From Crystallibacter sulfonylureivorans_A (GTDB taxonomy: Bacteria; Actinomycetota; Actinomycetes; Actinomycetales; Micrococcaceae): a stretch of 64,000 bases of DNA. The DNA is taken from positions 32,637 to 96,636 of the forward strand of contig NZ_JBLKRT010000016.1 in assembly GCF_047607445.1 (NCBI RefSeq), read 5' to 3'. Shown piece by piece: positions 16,103-24,716 of this stretch (positions within the stretch are counted from its first letter, which is position 1; the number at the start of each line of letters is the position of its first letter). The translations under genes and the position numbers were made by a program. The notes beneath the pieces are model-generated. The model made no database searches. It worked only from the letters and a program-made list of their open reading frames with translations, and was not told where the DNA came from.

Positions 16103-16987
16103 ATGCCGGAGATGCCTGAAGTGCAGGGACTGGTCGATTTCCTGCGGTCGAAGCTGCTGCCGCCGGAGGGGCCAGCAGCCCGGATCGCGGACGTTGAGGT
16201 GCTGTCCTTCTCGGTCCTCAAAACCGCGGATGTGCCGCTCGAAGCATTGGGCACCCAACCGGTGTCGGATCTGGTGCGCCGGGGCAAGTTCATCATCATC
16301 ACGGCCGGCGATGCGCACCTGGTGATGCACCTGGCCAAGGCCGGCTGGCTCCGCTGGTCCGATGCGCTGAAGAAGCCGGGACGGCTGCGGCCGGGCAAGG
16401 GAGCCATGGCGCTGCGGGTGCGGTTCGCGGCCGACGGCGAGGAGGCGCCCGGCTTCGACTTGACCGAGGCCGGGACCAAGAAATCGCTGGCGGTCTACGT
16501 GGTCAAGGATCCGCTCGATGTGCCGGGCATTGCCCGGCTGGGACCTGACGCGCTCGACGTCGATGCCCCGGCTTTCGCGCAGATGCTCGCCTCGCACAGC
16601 GGACAGATCAAGGGGCTGCTGCGCGACCAGTCGGCCATCGCCGGCATCGGCAACGCGTACAGCGACGAAATCCTGCATGCCGCCAAGCTCTCCCCGTTCG
16701 CCAACGCCGCGAAGCTCCACCCCGAGGACGTGGACCGGCTGTATTGGGCGATGCACCAGGTGCTTGAATCGGCGATCGAGCAAGCCTCCGGCCGGCCGGC
16801 GAAGGAACTGAAAGACTCCAAGCGCAAGGCCATGCACGTGCACGGCCGTACCGGCGAGCCCTGCCCCGTCTGCGGGGACACCGTCCGCGAAGTATCCTTC
16901 GCCGACTCATCGCTCCAGTACTGCCCCACCTGCCAGACCGGCGGCAAGCTGCTCGCCGACCGCCGGACGTCCAAGTTCCTGAAGTAG
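16103..16987 (+). CDS. Fpg/Nei-family DNA glycosylase
   Basis: A 294-residue base-excision repair enzyme. Starting at ATG 16103 gives MPEMPEVQGLVDFL, placing the catalytic Pro2 and Glu3 at the mature N-terminus, as the family needs; the earlier in-frame ATG at 16085 would bury them. The helix-two-turn-helix region has LRDQSAIAGIGNAYSDEILHAAKLSPF, and the C-terminus carries a four-Cys zinc finger (CPVCGD...YCPTCQTGGKLLADRRTSKFLK). It removes oxidised bases and nicks the abasic site. The sequence is more like the actinobacterial second Fpg-like paralogue than housekeeping MutM. Divergent from the penicillin-binding protein gene. Confidence 0.92.
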   Translation: MPEMPEVQGLVDFLRSKLLPPEGPAARIADVEVLSFSVLKTADVPLEALGTQPVSDLVRRGKFIIITAGDAHLVMHLAKAGWLRWSDALKKPGRLRPGKGAMALRVRFAADGEEAPGFDLTEAGTKKSLAVYVVKDPLDVPGIARLGPDALDVDAPAFAQMLASHSGQIKGLLRDQSAIAGIGNAYSDEILHAAKLSPFANAAKLHPEDVDRLYWAMHQVLESAIEQASGRPAKELKDSKRKAMHVHGRTGEPCPVCGDTVREVSFADSSLQYCPTCQTGGKLLADRRTSKFLK

Positions 16988-17043
16988 GCTACTTGGCTCC
17001 TGGCCTTCGGGTCGTGAGGTTCTTGACCGCTTGAAGGCGGACG

Positions 17044-17073
17044 GCGCTCCTCCCCACGGAAGGGGAGGGGCGC
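17044..17073. terminator. hairpin between convergent genes
   Basis: GCGCTCCTCCCC (17044-17055) pairs with 17062-17073 (one G-T pair), loop ACGGAA, flanked by ACGG and TGTCGTT. It sits between the glycosylase stop (16987) and the convergent lipoprotein stop (17091). Confidence 0.65.
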
Positions 17074-17090
17074 TGTCGTTCCCGGGCGGC

Positions 17091-17729
17091 TTAGGCGCCG
17101 TCGTCGTAGTACTGGCTGTTCTTGCCGTACTCCGGGTCCTGTTCGGAGCGGACCATGCGGTGGTCCTCGGGGTGGTCCAGGCAGGGGCTGTTGAAGGAGA
17201 GCACCACGGTGCCGGGGCCGCCGAGGGTGTGGTGGGCGGCGGTGGCACCGAGGTCGCCGCTGCGGAAGTAGAGTTTGCGCACATCGCCGGTTTGGGCGGT
17301 CGTTTCGTTTTTCTGTTCCCAGCCGTGTGCGGTCAGGTAGCCGGCGGCGGCGTCGAGGGCCGCATTGGCCTGCTCGGTGTCCGCAACGTCGCCGGTGGCG
17401 CGGGCAATCCAGGCGGTTTGGGTCTGCGGCTGATCGTTCTCGGGGCGCAGGCAGGTCTCTTCGCGGAGGACGTTCACCTTCAAGTCGGCGGCGGAGGAGG
17501 CCTCCGCCATGGCTTGGGCCAGCAACTGCTCCAGCTGGCGGCCGTAGTCCTGTGAGGTTGCTTGGCTCTCTGGCGGTTGGTTCTCCTGCGGCATCGCGCA
17601 GCCTCCTAGGATAATGGCGGACAGGGCAGCCGCGGTGGTGAGGGACGCGGCGAAGCCGGGCCGCCGCCGTCGTGCTCTGCCGCGCAGGCGGGACGGCCGG
17701 TGCGGTGGGAAGGACTCCCGCATGGTCAT
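17091..17729 (-). CDS. lipoprotein of unknown function
   Basis: A 212-residue protein with a very basic N-terminus (RPSRLRGRARRRRP), a hydrophobic segment and the lipobox LGGCAM (Cys about residue 44), so it should be lipid-anchored on the outer face of the membrane. The mature part has no motif I recognise; it contains a helical stretch (DYGRQLEQLLAQAMAEASSAADLKVNVLRE) and ends Asp/Tyr-rich. Its start overlaps the upstream hydrolase stop by four bases (17726-17729), making it the third gene of a co-translated set with a WXG100-like protein and an alpha/beta-hydrolase. Confidence 0.78.
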   Translation of the reverse strand: MTMRESFPPHRPSRLRGRARRRRPGFAASLTTAAALSAIILGGCAMPQENQPPESQATSQDYGRQLEQLLAQAMAEASSAADLKVNVLREETCLRPENDQPQTQTAWIARATGDVADTEQANAALDAAAGYLTAHGWEQKNETTAQTGDVRKLYFRSGDLGATAAHHTLGGPGTVVLSFNSPCLDHPEDHRMVRSEQDPEYGKNSQYYDDGA

Positions 17730-19723
17730 TTCTCCAGACTTTCAACCGTCACGGTCTCAAGATTGCCATAGGCGTACTCCTCGGGATTCTGCTCCAGCGG
17801 GCTGACGATGCGCGGACCATAGCGGGAGTAGGTCTGGTGGATCTGGTCCTCGACGTAGGGGCTGACCTCGGTGCCTTCGATGATGCCCTGGATATTGGTT
17901 GCCGAGGTGGAATCCCGCCGGAAGTAGTCGGTGTGCCCGCCCATCAGCGAGCCGGGGTCTTCGGGCGCGAGGAAGCCGGTTTCCAGCCGGACCGGATCCA
18001 TGGCGGTGGGGCTGCCGCCGCGCCAGAAGGACGGGCCGTGGTAGCCGCCGCCGAGGAGTTGTGCGGCGGAGATCGGGTCGTCGCGGGTCTGCAGCCAGTA
18101 GCGGTTCGCGTCCGGGTTGGCCGTGTCCGCCGGACTGCCCACGTTGTGTCCGGTGCCGGCGGGCGCCACGTAGACGATGTTGGTGGAATCCAGACCTTCG
18201 CGCTCGCCGGTGCCCAGCAGCGAGCCGCCGGCGCTGTAGCCGATGTACGTGGTCCGGGCGTCGGTCCGGGCTTCCAGATCCAGCGCGTGGTCGAACGCCG
18301 CGAGCAGCGGGCCGCCGTCCTCGTTGAACGATGTGGTGATGTTGTCGCTGATCTCATCCGGCAGGTCGGTGCCTTGCCAGTAGAAGGAGACCGTGTCCGC
18401 CGAGGGCTCGCCGTTCACCGCATCCAACCGGTGTGTGTAGGCTTCCAGCTGGCCCAGGTCCGCGCCGGTCCCCGGAACCAGGGTGGCGATGGTCCGGGTG
18501 CCCGGCCCCAGCGCGCCGTCCATGGTGACGATCCGTCCGTCGCCTTCCAGACCGAGCATCACCACCTGCATCTGATGTTCGACGGCGAAGTCCAGTCCCG
18601 TGCGCAGCGTCGCCAGCCGGTTGTGCTCGGCCTGCCAATCCTCGAGGTCGGCCGTGTAGCGGTTGTAAGCCTGCTGGTAGACCGCCCGCGGATGCCCGTG
18701 CATATTCCGTGCGTCAGCGAGGTAGTCGTTGAGGTCCGGCTTGGTGCCGAGCCGCTCCTGCTGGGTCGCCACCGTTTCGCGGTAGCCAGCGGCCGTGAGG
18801 GTATTGGCGCGGATCCGGTTGGCAAACGGAACCCCGTTCAGCGCACCGAACACCGCGGGGTAGAGCAGCAGCAGGCGTTCCTGGTCATCCGGCGCCAGCC
18901 CCTTCCAGGCGTCCCGGATGGCGCTGATTCCGGCTTCGGTGAGCGCGGCGTCATTGGCCATGGCCTGGGCCATCACCGTCTCGGCGGAGCCGGGCAGCCG
19001 CCAGGCCGGCAGTGTGTTGGCGGCCAGCAAGGCAGCGCCTTCGGGGTTGGCCGCCGCCCAGTCGCGCAGTTCCTGATCGGTGAGCCCGGTCAGCGAGGCC
19101 AGGTACGATTCCGGAGTCAGCGGGCCGAAACGCTCGTTCAGGCTGCTGGTAAAACTGGCCCACGGCGGTGCCGCCGGGAGCGACGCGGAGGCGGCCAGCA
19201 GCGGGGTGGCCGGCAGCGAATCGAGGGTGCCGCCGCTGATGCCCTTGAGCGCGGCCGAGGTCTCGGAGCTCAGCGCCTGCCAGTCAGCCCGCAGCGCGGC
19301 TATTCGGCCATTGAACGCTTCCGCTCGGCGGAGGGCGCGCTCCGCCTGGTTGTCGCCTTGTGCGCCGTCGCCGTCCAGCGCGGTGGCCAGGTGGGCGGCG
19401 AGTGCGGGCCGTGCGGCAGCCAGCTCCTCCGCCTCCGCCTGCAGCGGTCGGCCCGCGGAAACGAACGCTGCCAGGGCGTCGCGGGCCGAGGCCAAGGCTG
19501 CGGTCCATTCCTGCATCGGACCGTCCAGTTCGGCCAGCGCGGCGTGGACCTCCAGATCGGTGTCCGGCTGCCGGTAGGCGTCCTTCAGCCCCGACCACGC
19601 AGCGCCCGCATCCACCAGGTAGCTGCCCGCGGAGGCAGCGCGCCGCGACATCTCCTCCACAGCGTCCGACAACTGGTCCCACGGCACATCGAGCTCAGGG
19701 ACAGTGCCCAGCCTGGTGGTCAC
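17726..19723 (-). CDS. large alpha/beta-hydrolase with helical N-terminal region (DUF1023-like)
   Basis: A 665-residue protein. The first 300 or so residues are Ala-rich and predicted helical, including a segment resembling WXG100-type helical hairpins (WDQLSDAVEEMSRRAASAGSYLVDAGAAWSGL). The C-terminal half carries a hydrolase nucleophile elbow, YIGYSAGGSLLGTGEREGL, matching the DUF1023/alpha-beta hydrolase family of actinobacteria. No signal peptide is evident; related proteins are sometimes linked to type VII-like secretion. ATGA overlaps join it to the WXG100-like gene upstream (19720-19723) and the lipoprotein gene downstream. Substrate unknown. Confidence 0.8.
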   Translation of the reverse strand: MTTRLGTVPELDVPWDQLSDAVEEMSRRAASAGSYLVDAGAAWSGLKDAYRQPDTDLEVHAALAELDGPMQEWTAALASARDALAAFVSAGRPLQAEAEELAAARPALAAHLATALDGDGAQGDNQAERALRRAEAFNGRIAALRADWQALSSETSAALKGISGGTLDSLPATPLLAASASLPAAPPWASFTSSLNERFGPLTPESYLASLTGLTDQELRDWAAANPEGAALLAANTLPAWRLPGSAETVMAQAMANDAALTEAGISAIRDAWKGLAPDDQERLLLLYPAVFGALNGVPFANRIRANTLTAAGYRETVATQQERLGTKPDLNDYLADARNMHGHPRAVYQQAYNRYTADLEDWQAEHNRLATLRTGLDFAVEHQMQVVMLGLEGDGRIVTMDGALGPGTRTIATLVPGTGADLGQLEAYTHRLDAVNGEPSADTVSFYWQGTDLPDEISDNITTSFNEDGGPLLAAFDHALDLEARTDARTTYIGYSAGGSLLGTGEREGLDSTNIVYVAPAGTGHNVGSPADTANPDANRYWLQTRDDPISAAQLLGGGYHGPSFWRGGSPTAMDPVRLETGFLAPEDPGSLMGGHTDYFRRDSTSATNIQGIIEGTEVSPYVEDQIHQTYSRYGPRIVSPLEQNPEEYAYGNLETVTVESLEK

Positions 19724-20088
19724 GGCTGCGGCACCGGGCCGAAGCCGCGCGCTGCAAGCACCGGGGCGTCACCGGCATTCAGCGATTCGGCGAAGTCGAC
19801 GGCGGCAGCGGACATCTGCCCGTCGGCGTCGACGAACAGCTCGGCCGTCTCCGCCACCACCCGGGACTTGCCGTAGACCAGGCCGGCGATCCGCTGGCCA
19901 ACTTCGCTCCGCGGCGACCAGAACCCGGCGAACGCTTCCGCCACGTCGGCGGCGCTGCCAAACAACGACGCCGCCTGCTCGCCGGCCGCTGCGGCGTCAC
20001 CTGCCGCCTTGTCCAGCGACTGACCGTCGGCGGCCACATCCACCAGGACCATGTGGAGCTGCCTGGGATTGATCCGCCAGCTTCCCAT
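19720..20088 (-). CDS. WXG100-like small helical protein (DUF6507-like)
   Basis: A 122-residue protein; ATG 20088 (MGSWRINPRQL) follows an AAGGAGG eleven bases upstream, much better than an earlier in-frame start. The text MGSWRINPRQLHMVLVDVAADGQSLDKAAGDAAAAGEQAASLFGSAADVAEAFAGFW (in pieces) looks like the two-helix WXG100/ESAT-6-like fold used as secreted substrates or chaperone-like partners. It is encoded ahead of the DUF1023-type hydrolase, with a four-base overlap. No type VII secretion ATPase occurs in the window, so the export route is unknown. Confidence 0.72.
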   Translation of the reverse strand: MGSWRINPRQLHMVLVDVAADGQSLDKAAGDAAAAGEQAASLFGSAADVAEAFAGFWSPRSEVGQRIAGLVYGKSRVVAETAELFVDADGQMSAAAVDFAESLNAGDAPVLAARGFGPVPQP

Positions 20089-20152
20089 GCCCGCCCACCC
20101 TCCTTGGTTAACCGTTCCTCGGCCACTGTTCCATGAAGCCGCCATGAACTGA

Positions 20153-20190
20153 ATGGGGAGCACTCCCCATGGAGGGAGCAGGGCTGCTCC
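20153..20190 (-). terminator. two adjacent hairpins after the thymidylate-kinase-like gene
   Basis: GGAGCA/TGCTCC (20175-20190, loop GGGC) lies immediately past the minus-strand stop at 20193, and ATGGGGAG-CA-CTCCCCAT (20153-20170) follows. Together they may terminate the kinase gene; the second is also a near-perfect palindrome upstream of the WXG100-like operon and could be an operator. Confidence 0.5.
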
Positions 20191-20192
20191 AG

Positions 20193-20807
20193 CTACTTGC
20201 CTGGCGGAGCTATTGCGGCCAGGACGCGATCCAGCACCTCGCTGCGGGACCCGAACGCGTCGACTACGTGCCAGCCCGAGGACCTAGCCATCCGCAGGTA
20301 CGCCTCGCGTGCCGCCCGCAGATAGGCCGTCGACTCGGAATCCTCACCTCGCGCGCTGATCCGCGCCTGCGCTGTCTCGGCTGGCAGATCCAGCAACACC
20401 ACCGCATCCGCCCGTGGCAATATCTGGACCAGCCAGGGCAGGAAGCGTCCCCGGGGCAGGCCGCGCACGGCGCGCAGCACCTGTTGGCACTGCAAGTGCC
20501 GGTCCATCACTGTGGTGCCGGGGAACACGGCCGCCCGCAGCTGGGCGGTCAGCACGTTGATCAGGCGCACCGTTGACTCGAACCGGTCAGCCCAGCGCGG
20601 CGCAACGCCGATGCCACAGCGTTCAGCGACCCGGGACAGCCAACGCCGTCCGGCCGGATTGCGCACCAACTGGGCAGCCCTGCCCGCGGCCTGCTCGGCC
20701 GTGACCAGCGCCGCCGCCGTCGTCGTTTTCCCTGCCCCGTCGATGCCGAGGACGACGACGGTCCTGCGCGCGTGCAGACGTGGGCGGTGTCTGGTTTCGG
20801 TTGGCAA
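20193..20807 (-). CDS. thymidylate-kinase-like P-loop nucleotide kinase
   Basis: A 204-residue protein with a P-loop GIDGAGKTT (residues 21-29), a DRH motif in TVMDRHLQCQQ (about residue 100) and a LID-like basic stretch (ARISARGEDSESTAYLRAAREAYLRMA). It matches dTMP-kinase-type enzymes that phosphorylate dTMP, although divergent members occur in secondary metabolism and envelope synthesis. The start is a TTG with an AGGGA upstream. Unlike housekeeping tmk it stands alone, with no DNA polymerase III subunit gene beside it, so it may be an auxiliary copy. Confidence 0.75.
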   Translation of the reverse strand: MPTETRHRPRLHARRTVVVLGIDGAGKTTTAAALVTAEQAAGRAAQLVRNPAGRRWLSRVAERCGIGVAPRWADRFESTVRLINVLTAQLRAAVFPGTTVMDRHLQCQQVLRAVRGLPRGRFLPWLVQILPRADAVVLLDLPAETAQARISARGEDSESTAYLRAAREAYLRMARSSGWHVVDAFGSRSEVLDRVLAAIAPPGK

Positions 20808-20986
20808 GGGTCCCTGCTCTCGTCTGGTCTCCCCGTGACAACGAACGCCTGGCCAGGATCAATTCCCCGTCCGCCTGTGATGTAAGTCCGACCGTGACGT
20901 AGCGAAACGTAACGCCGGGACGCGGTAGAACCGCACGCATTATTGACTGGAAGACCAGCGCCCAGCCACCGAAAAGGACCAACTCC

Positions 20987-22039
20987 ATGACCGATGCCGC
21001 CCCGCAGCCCTTCCGCTTGGGTTTCCTGGCCTTTGTTGAGCACTCCGGAATTGGTGGCGGCCGGTCCCGGGGCCTAGATGAGGGGCTGGAGCTCTTCGAA
21101 CTGGCAGAGGACCTTGGCTACGACGTCGGCTACGTCCGGCATCGCCATCTGGAGCACTACCTCTCGGCGCCGCTGCCGTTCTTGGCCGCGGCCGCCCAGC
21201 GGACCAGCAGGATCCGGGTGGGCACGTCGGTCACTCCGATCCGTTTCGAGGACCCCGTCCGGCTGGCCGAGGAAGCCGGCACCGTGGACCTGTTGACCGG
21301 CGGCAGGCTGGAACTGGGGCTGAGTTCCGGCTACTCCAACAATGAGGGAACGTTCGCGCAGGCCTACGGCTCGATCGACGGCAGCCTGCGGGCCGTGGTG
21401 GACGAGCGTGTCCAGCGGTTCCTGCACGCGGTGGAAGGCCGGACGGTTGCCGTCGCCGACGAGCAGGTAACGTTCGCCAAGGCCGGCGCCGAGCTGCCGG
21501 TCCAACCGGTCAGTCCGGGCTTGCGCGGCCGGATCGCCTACGGTGCCGGGTCGCTGGCCAGCGCCGAACGTACCGGACGGCAGGGATTGGGCCTGCAGCT
21601 CTCCACGCTCAACACCGAGGTCACCGAGCTGAGCTTTGAGGAGGCCCAGTTGGCGTCTATCGAGGCCTACCGGGCAGAGCATGCCAAGGCCGCCGGCTGG
21701 CGCTCGCACGCATCGGTGAGCCGGCAGATTGCGCCCTACACCAATGCACAGGAACAAGCGGAACTGCAGTGGCTGCTGGACCGCGACGCGCAGCGCCAAG
21801 GCGGCAACCCGGACCTGCCGTTCCAGTTCGGCCGGGTGGTCGCCGGTTCCGGCGAGCAGGTCGCGGCAGCGCTGGCCGGCGATGTAGCCCTCGCGGCAGC
21901 GGACGAGTTGGTCATCGCGTTGCCCTTCGACTACCCGGCCAGTGTGGTGCGCCGAATCCTGACCGTCGCGGCCCGGGAGGTCGCGCCGGCGCTCGGCTGG
22001 CAGCCCGCGGACCGGGAAGTACTGAGCCAAGACGTCTAG
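20987..22039 (+). CDS. LLM-class flavin-dependent oxidoreductase
   Basis: A 350-residue luciferase-like protein with typical landmarks: early FxxxEHSGIGGGRSRGLDEGLELFELAEDLGYDVGYVRHRH, then TSRIRVGTSVTPIRFEDPVRLAEEAGTVDLLTGGRLELGLSSGYSN, the LLM 'A...D.LS.GR..LG.G.G' signature. It should use reduced FMN or F420 on a small substrate. It is monocistronic in appearance, with a 179-base upstream gap to the divergent kinase gene, and unrelated in detail to the LLM protein at the window's left end. Substrate unknown. Confidence 0.85.
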   Translation: MTDAAPQPFRLGFLAFVEHSGIGGGRSRGLDEGLELFELAEDLGYDVGYVRHRHLEHYLSAPLPFLAAAAQRTSRIRVGTSVTPIRFEDPVRLAEEAGTVDLLTGGRLELGLSSGYSNNEGTFAQAYGSIDGSLRAVVDERVQRFLHAVEGRTVAVADEQVTFAKAGAELPVQPVSPGLRGRIAYGAGSLASAERTGRQGLGLQLSTLNTEVTELSFEEAQLASIEAYRAEHAKAAGWRSHASVSRQIAPYTNAQEQAELQWLLDRDAQRQGGNPDLPFQFGRVVAGSGEQVAAALAGDVALAAADELVIALPFDYPASVVRRILTVAAREVAPALGWQPADREVLSQDV

Positions 22040-22210
22040 GACCATCACGACGGCGAACAAACCGCCTCAGCTTTTCCACCGCCCGAAGGGCAAGTGAACG
22101 GGCCACCCCGTCGACACCACTGGAGGAAATCTTTACCGGATCTTTCGGGCCGCCCTGAGCCGCGTGGGGCATACTGTCGGTCTCTGCTTCACGTGGTTTG
22201 GGGGAACTGC

Positions 22211-23245
22211 ATGGAACGTCCGGGAGAGCTGGGGGATATTCCGCGACCGACGACGGTCTCGACCGAGTACTCACCCTTCATGGAATTCGATCCGACCAAG
22301 CTGTCGTGGTTGGCCGCGCCGAGTCCAACAGTGGAGCGGATCGGCCGCAGCTACGGCGCACTACGCTTTCTGGTGATCATCGGCGCGATGCTGCTGAGCC
22401 TTGTCCTGACACTGGTTCTGCTGGCCGCGATGCCGGGTGCGGCGTTCGGCCGCGCACCCGAGTTTTTGCCGGTCGCCGTCGTTCTGGTGCTGATTCTGTG
22501 GTTAGGCATCGGTGCCGTCGCCCGTTTTTGGCGCCAGGCGGTGTCCAAGAAAACTGCCCGGCAACTGGTCTTCGGCGCACCTGGCGACGCCTTGGTCAGT
22601 GGTTGGACCCGCTTTCGGCGAGAGGACATCGCCAAAGGTGTGGAGGGCGAGCGGTGGACGGCGCAGGCGCTGGAAACGTTGCTGGCCATTCCCGGGACGC
22701 GCATCCTCCACGGGTTGCGGTTCCCGGGCAGTCATGTGGCGGACGTTGATCACGCAGTAATCAATGGGCACCGGGTGGTGTATATCGACTCCAAGTTCTG
22801 GAAGCCCGGGCAATATCAATGGGTCGATAGCGAGACACTGGCTTCCGTCCATCCGCGCGGGCTGAGGCGGAGGACCATTCACATGGATGTTCTCCAGACC
22901 CACCCGCTGACCGCCAAGGTCGGGGCTGAAATGAGCTGCCATGTCATAGTCCATGCGAACGCCCCGGGGGATGTCACGTTCACACCGGGGAGCCAGATTT
23001 CCCCGACTGGAATTCCCATTACCGGGGTGCAGGAAGGGATCGACATGATCGGCCATTGGTTGCTGCAGGGTAAGAAGGCAGGAACGGTGGACCGATACGC
23101 TCTGGCCAGGCTGCTATCGCTGCGAAAGCGTGCCCGCACTGACGCCGGGACACGGCGGGGCAGCAGCCCCTTATTAACGGTCCAGCGTAGGCCAGCCGCC
23201 AACTTCCGAGCGCGCAGGTCCTCCCGCGGCTTCCGGCCGTACTGA
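22211..23245 (+). CDS. membrane-anchored NERD (nuclease-related) domain protein
   Basis: A 344-residue protein; ATG 22211 follows GGGGGAAC. Two membrane helices (about residues 53-78 and 86-108) are followed by a NERD domain, recognisable from GVEGERWTAQALETLLAIPGTRILHGLRFPGSHVADVDHAVINGHRVVYIDSKFW read in pieces: a conserved Glu early, then the D-H...D-S-K catalytic-like core of the restriction-endonuclease-like fold. The tail is basic (RRPAANFRARRSSRGFRPY), suggesting nucleic-acid binding. The substrate and role are unknown; NERD proteins occur in stress and mobile-element contexts, but nothing mobile is seen here. Confidence 0.8.
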   Translation: MERPGELGDIPRPTTVSTEYSPFMEFDPTKLSWLAAPSPTVERIGRSYGALRFLVIIGAMLLSLVLTLVLLAAMPGAAFGRAPEFLPVAVVLVLILWLGIGAVARFWRQAVSKKTARQLVFGAPGDALVSGWTRFRREDIAKGVEGERWTAQALETLLAIPGTRILHGLRFPGSHVADVDHAVINGHRVVYIDSKFWKPGQYQWVDSETLASVHPRGLRRRTIHMDVLQTHPLTAKVGAEMSCHVIVHANAPGDVTFTPGSQISPTGIPITGVQEGIDMIGHWLLQGKKAGTVDRYALARLLSLRKRARTDAGTRRGSSPLLTVQRRPAANFRARRSSRGFRPY

Positions 23246-23341
23246 GGCGCAGACTTCGGTATCAGCCGTCTCCCCGGACTGCGGGCGTGAGCAGCTGCTC
23301 CAGTAGGCTGAATCTCAGACGTGAGTGACCGGGAGGGTGAG

Positions 23342-24010
23342 ATGTCCGAGGCGACGGTGGCCGAGGTGATGGCCGAGCTGGCCACGCTGGAGGATCCGAA
23401 GATGCGCGAGGCGAACGAGAAGCGCGGCGACGATCACGGCGTGAACCTGTCGAAGCTGCGTGCGGTCGCGAAGCGGCTGAAGACCCAGCAGGATCTGGCC
23501 CGCGAACTGTGGGCAACGGACAACACCGCGGCCCGGCTGCTGGCCCTGCTGATCTGCCGGCCGAAGGCCTTCGAACGCGATGAACTCGATGCCATGCTGC
23601 GCGAATCACGTGCTCCCAAGGTGCACGACTGGCTGGTGAACTATGTGGTCAAGAAAAGCCCGCACGCCGAAGAGCTGCGCGTGGCCTGGACCGCTGATCC
23701 GGATCCGGTGGTCGCCAGCGCCGGCTGGGCCTTGACCACCGAACGGGTGGCAAAGAAACCCGAGGGGCTGGACCTGCCGGGACTGCTGGACACCGTCGAG
23801 GCGGAGATGAAGGACGCGCCGGACCGCCTGCAGTGGGCCATGAACCACACCTTGGCCCAGATCGGAATCGAGCACGCCGAGCACCGCGCCCGCGCGCTCG
23901 ACATCGGCGAGCGCCTCGGGGTGCTTAAGGACTATCCCACGCCGCCGAACTGCACCTCCCCGTTCGCGCCCATCTGGATCAACGAAATGGTGAGCCGCAA
24001 GGGCGGCTGA
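23342..24010 (+). CDS. AlkD-like HEAT-repeat DNA alkylation repair protein
   Basis: A 222-residue all-helical protein; ATG 23342 is preceded by GGGAGGG (23329-23335), and an in-frame GTG at 23321 would place that site inside the gene. Signatures include the N-terminal MREANEKRGDDHGVNLSKLRAVAKRLKTQQDLARELWATDNTAARLLALLI and the middle VHDWLVNYVVKKSPHAEELR, matching the AlkD family of HEAT-repeat DNA glycosylases or their non-catalytic relatives. Whether the excision-site residues are present cannot be judged without alignment. Confidence 0.8.
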   Translation: MSEATVAEVMAELATLEDPKMREANEKRGDDHGVNLSKLRAVAKRLKTQQDLARELWATDNTAARLLALLICRPKAFERDELDAMLRESRAPKVHDWLVNYVVKKSPHAEELRVAWTADPDPVVASAGWALTTERVAKKPEGLDLPGLLDTVEAEMKDAPDRLQWAMNHTLAQIGIEHAEHRARALDIGERLGVLKDYPTPPNCTSPFAPIWINEMVSRKGG

Positions 24011-24108
24011 GGGAGCACCTGGCCGGACCGCGGCGCCGACCAGCAGCCCTCAGCGAGCCGGCAGCCGGGACCATTGCCGGGGCCGGCTGATGGTGCCAGT
24101 GTGGGTGC

Positions 24109-24681
24109 ATGGCAGTGGAGATTCGGGCAGCTGACGTCTTCGAGGACGTCAAGGCCATGGTGGGGCCGCGGCGTGCCGACGCGACGGTGTGTTGGTGCCT
24201 GAGCTATCGTCTCCCGGCGAAGGACAACGTGGCGCTGCGCGGACCTGAGCGAGGCGAGATGGTGCGGCGCCTGTGCCGGGAGGATCCGCCGCCAGGCGTG
24301 CTCGCCTATGACGGCGGCGAGGTGGTGGGCTGGGCGGCAGTGCACCCGCGGGTCGACACCAGCTTTGCGACCAGCCGGAAAATCCCGCAGGTGGACGACC
24401 TCGACGTGTGGTCGGTGTGGTGTATCCGTGTGCGGCCCGGGAACCGCGGCAAGGGCATCTCGCACCACCTGCTGGCCGGGGCGGTGGAGTTCGCACGCGG
24501 ATACGGCGCCCCCGCTATTGAGGGGTATCCCGTGGACAACCGCGGCGGAAAGGTGGACCTGACCATGGCCTATGTGGGTACACGGAGACTTTTCGAGCAG
24601 GCCGGCTTCAGCAAAGCGGCGAACACCGGCTCGGTATTGAACGGGTTTCCCCGCGTCCTCATGCGGCTGGACCTGCGCTGA
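24109..24681 (+). CDS. GNAT-family N-acetyltransferase
   Basis: A 190-residue protein with the acetyl-CoA pocket motif VRPGNRGKGISHHLLAGAVEFARGYGAPAIEGYPVDN (R/Q-x-x-G-x-G form) after a CIRV beta-strand. The N-terminal segment, MVGPRRADATVCWCLSYRLP, resembles small-molecule acetyltransferases found in actinobacteria. The acceptor is unknown. It follows the AlkD-like gene by 98 bases and converges on a lipoprotein gene. Confidence 0.85.
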   Translation: MAVEIRAADVFEDVKAMVGPRRADATVCWCLSYRLPAKDNVALRGPERGEMVRRLCREDPPPGVLAYDGGEVVGWAAVHPRVDTSFATSRKIPQVDDLDVWSVWCIRVRPGNRGKGISHHLLAGAVEFARGYGAPAIEGYPVDNRGGKVDLTMAYVGTRRLFEQAGFSKAANTGSVLNGFPRVLMRLDLR

Positions 24682-24716
24682 CAGCACCGGATCGGCCAGA
24701 GGCGTAGTGGTTATTG

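Noticed and set aside
17672..19876. A 734-codon plus-strand frame
   Set aside because: Antisense to the hydrolase and its neighbours, which overlap by ATGA and carry family motifs.
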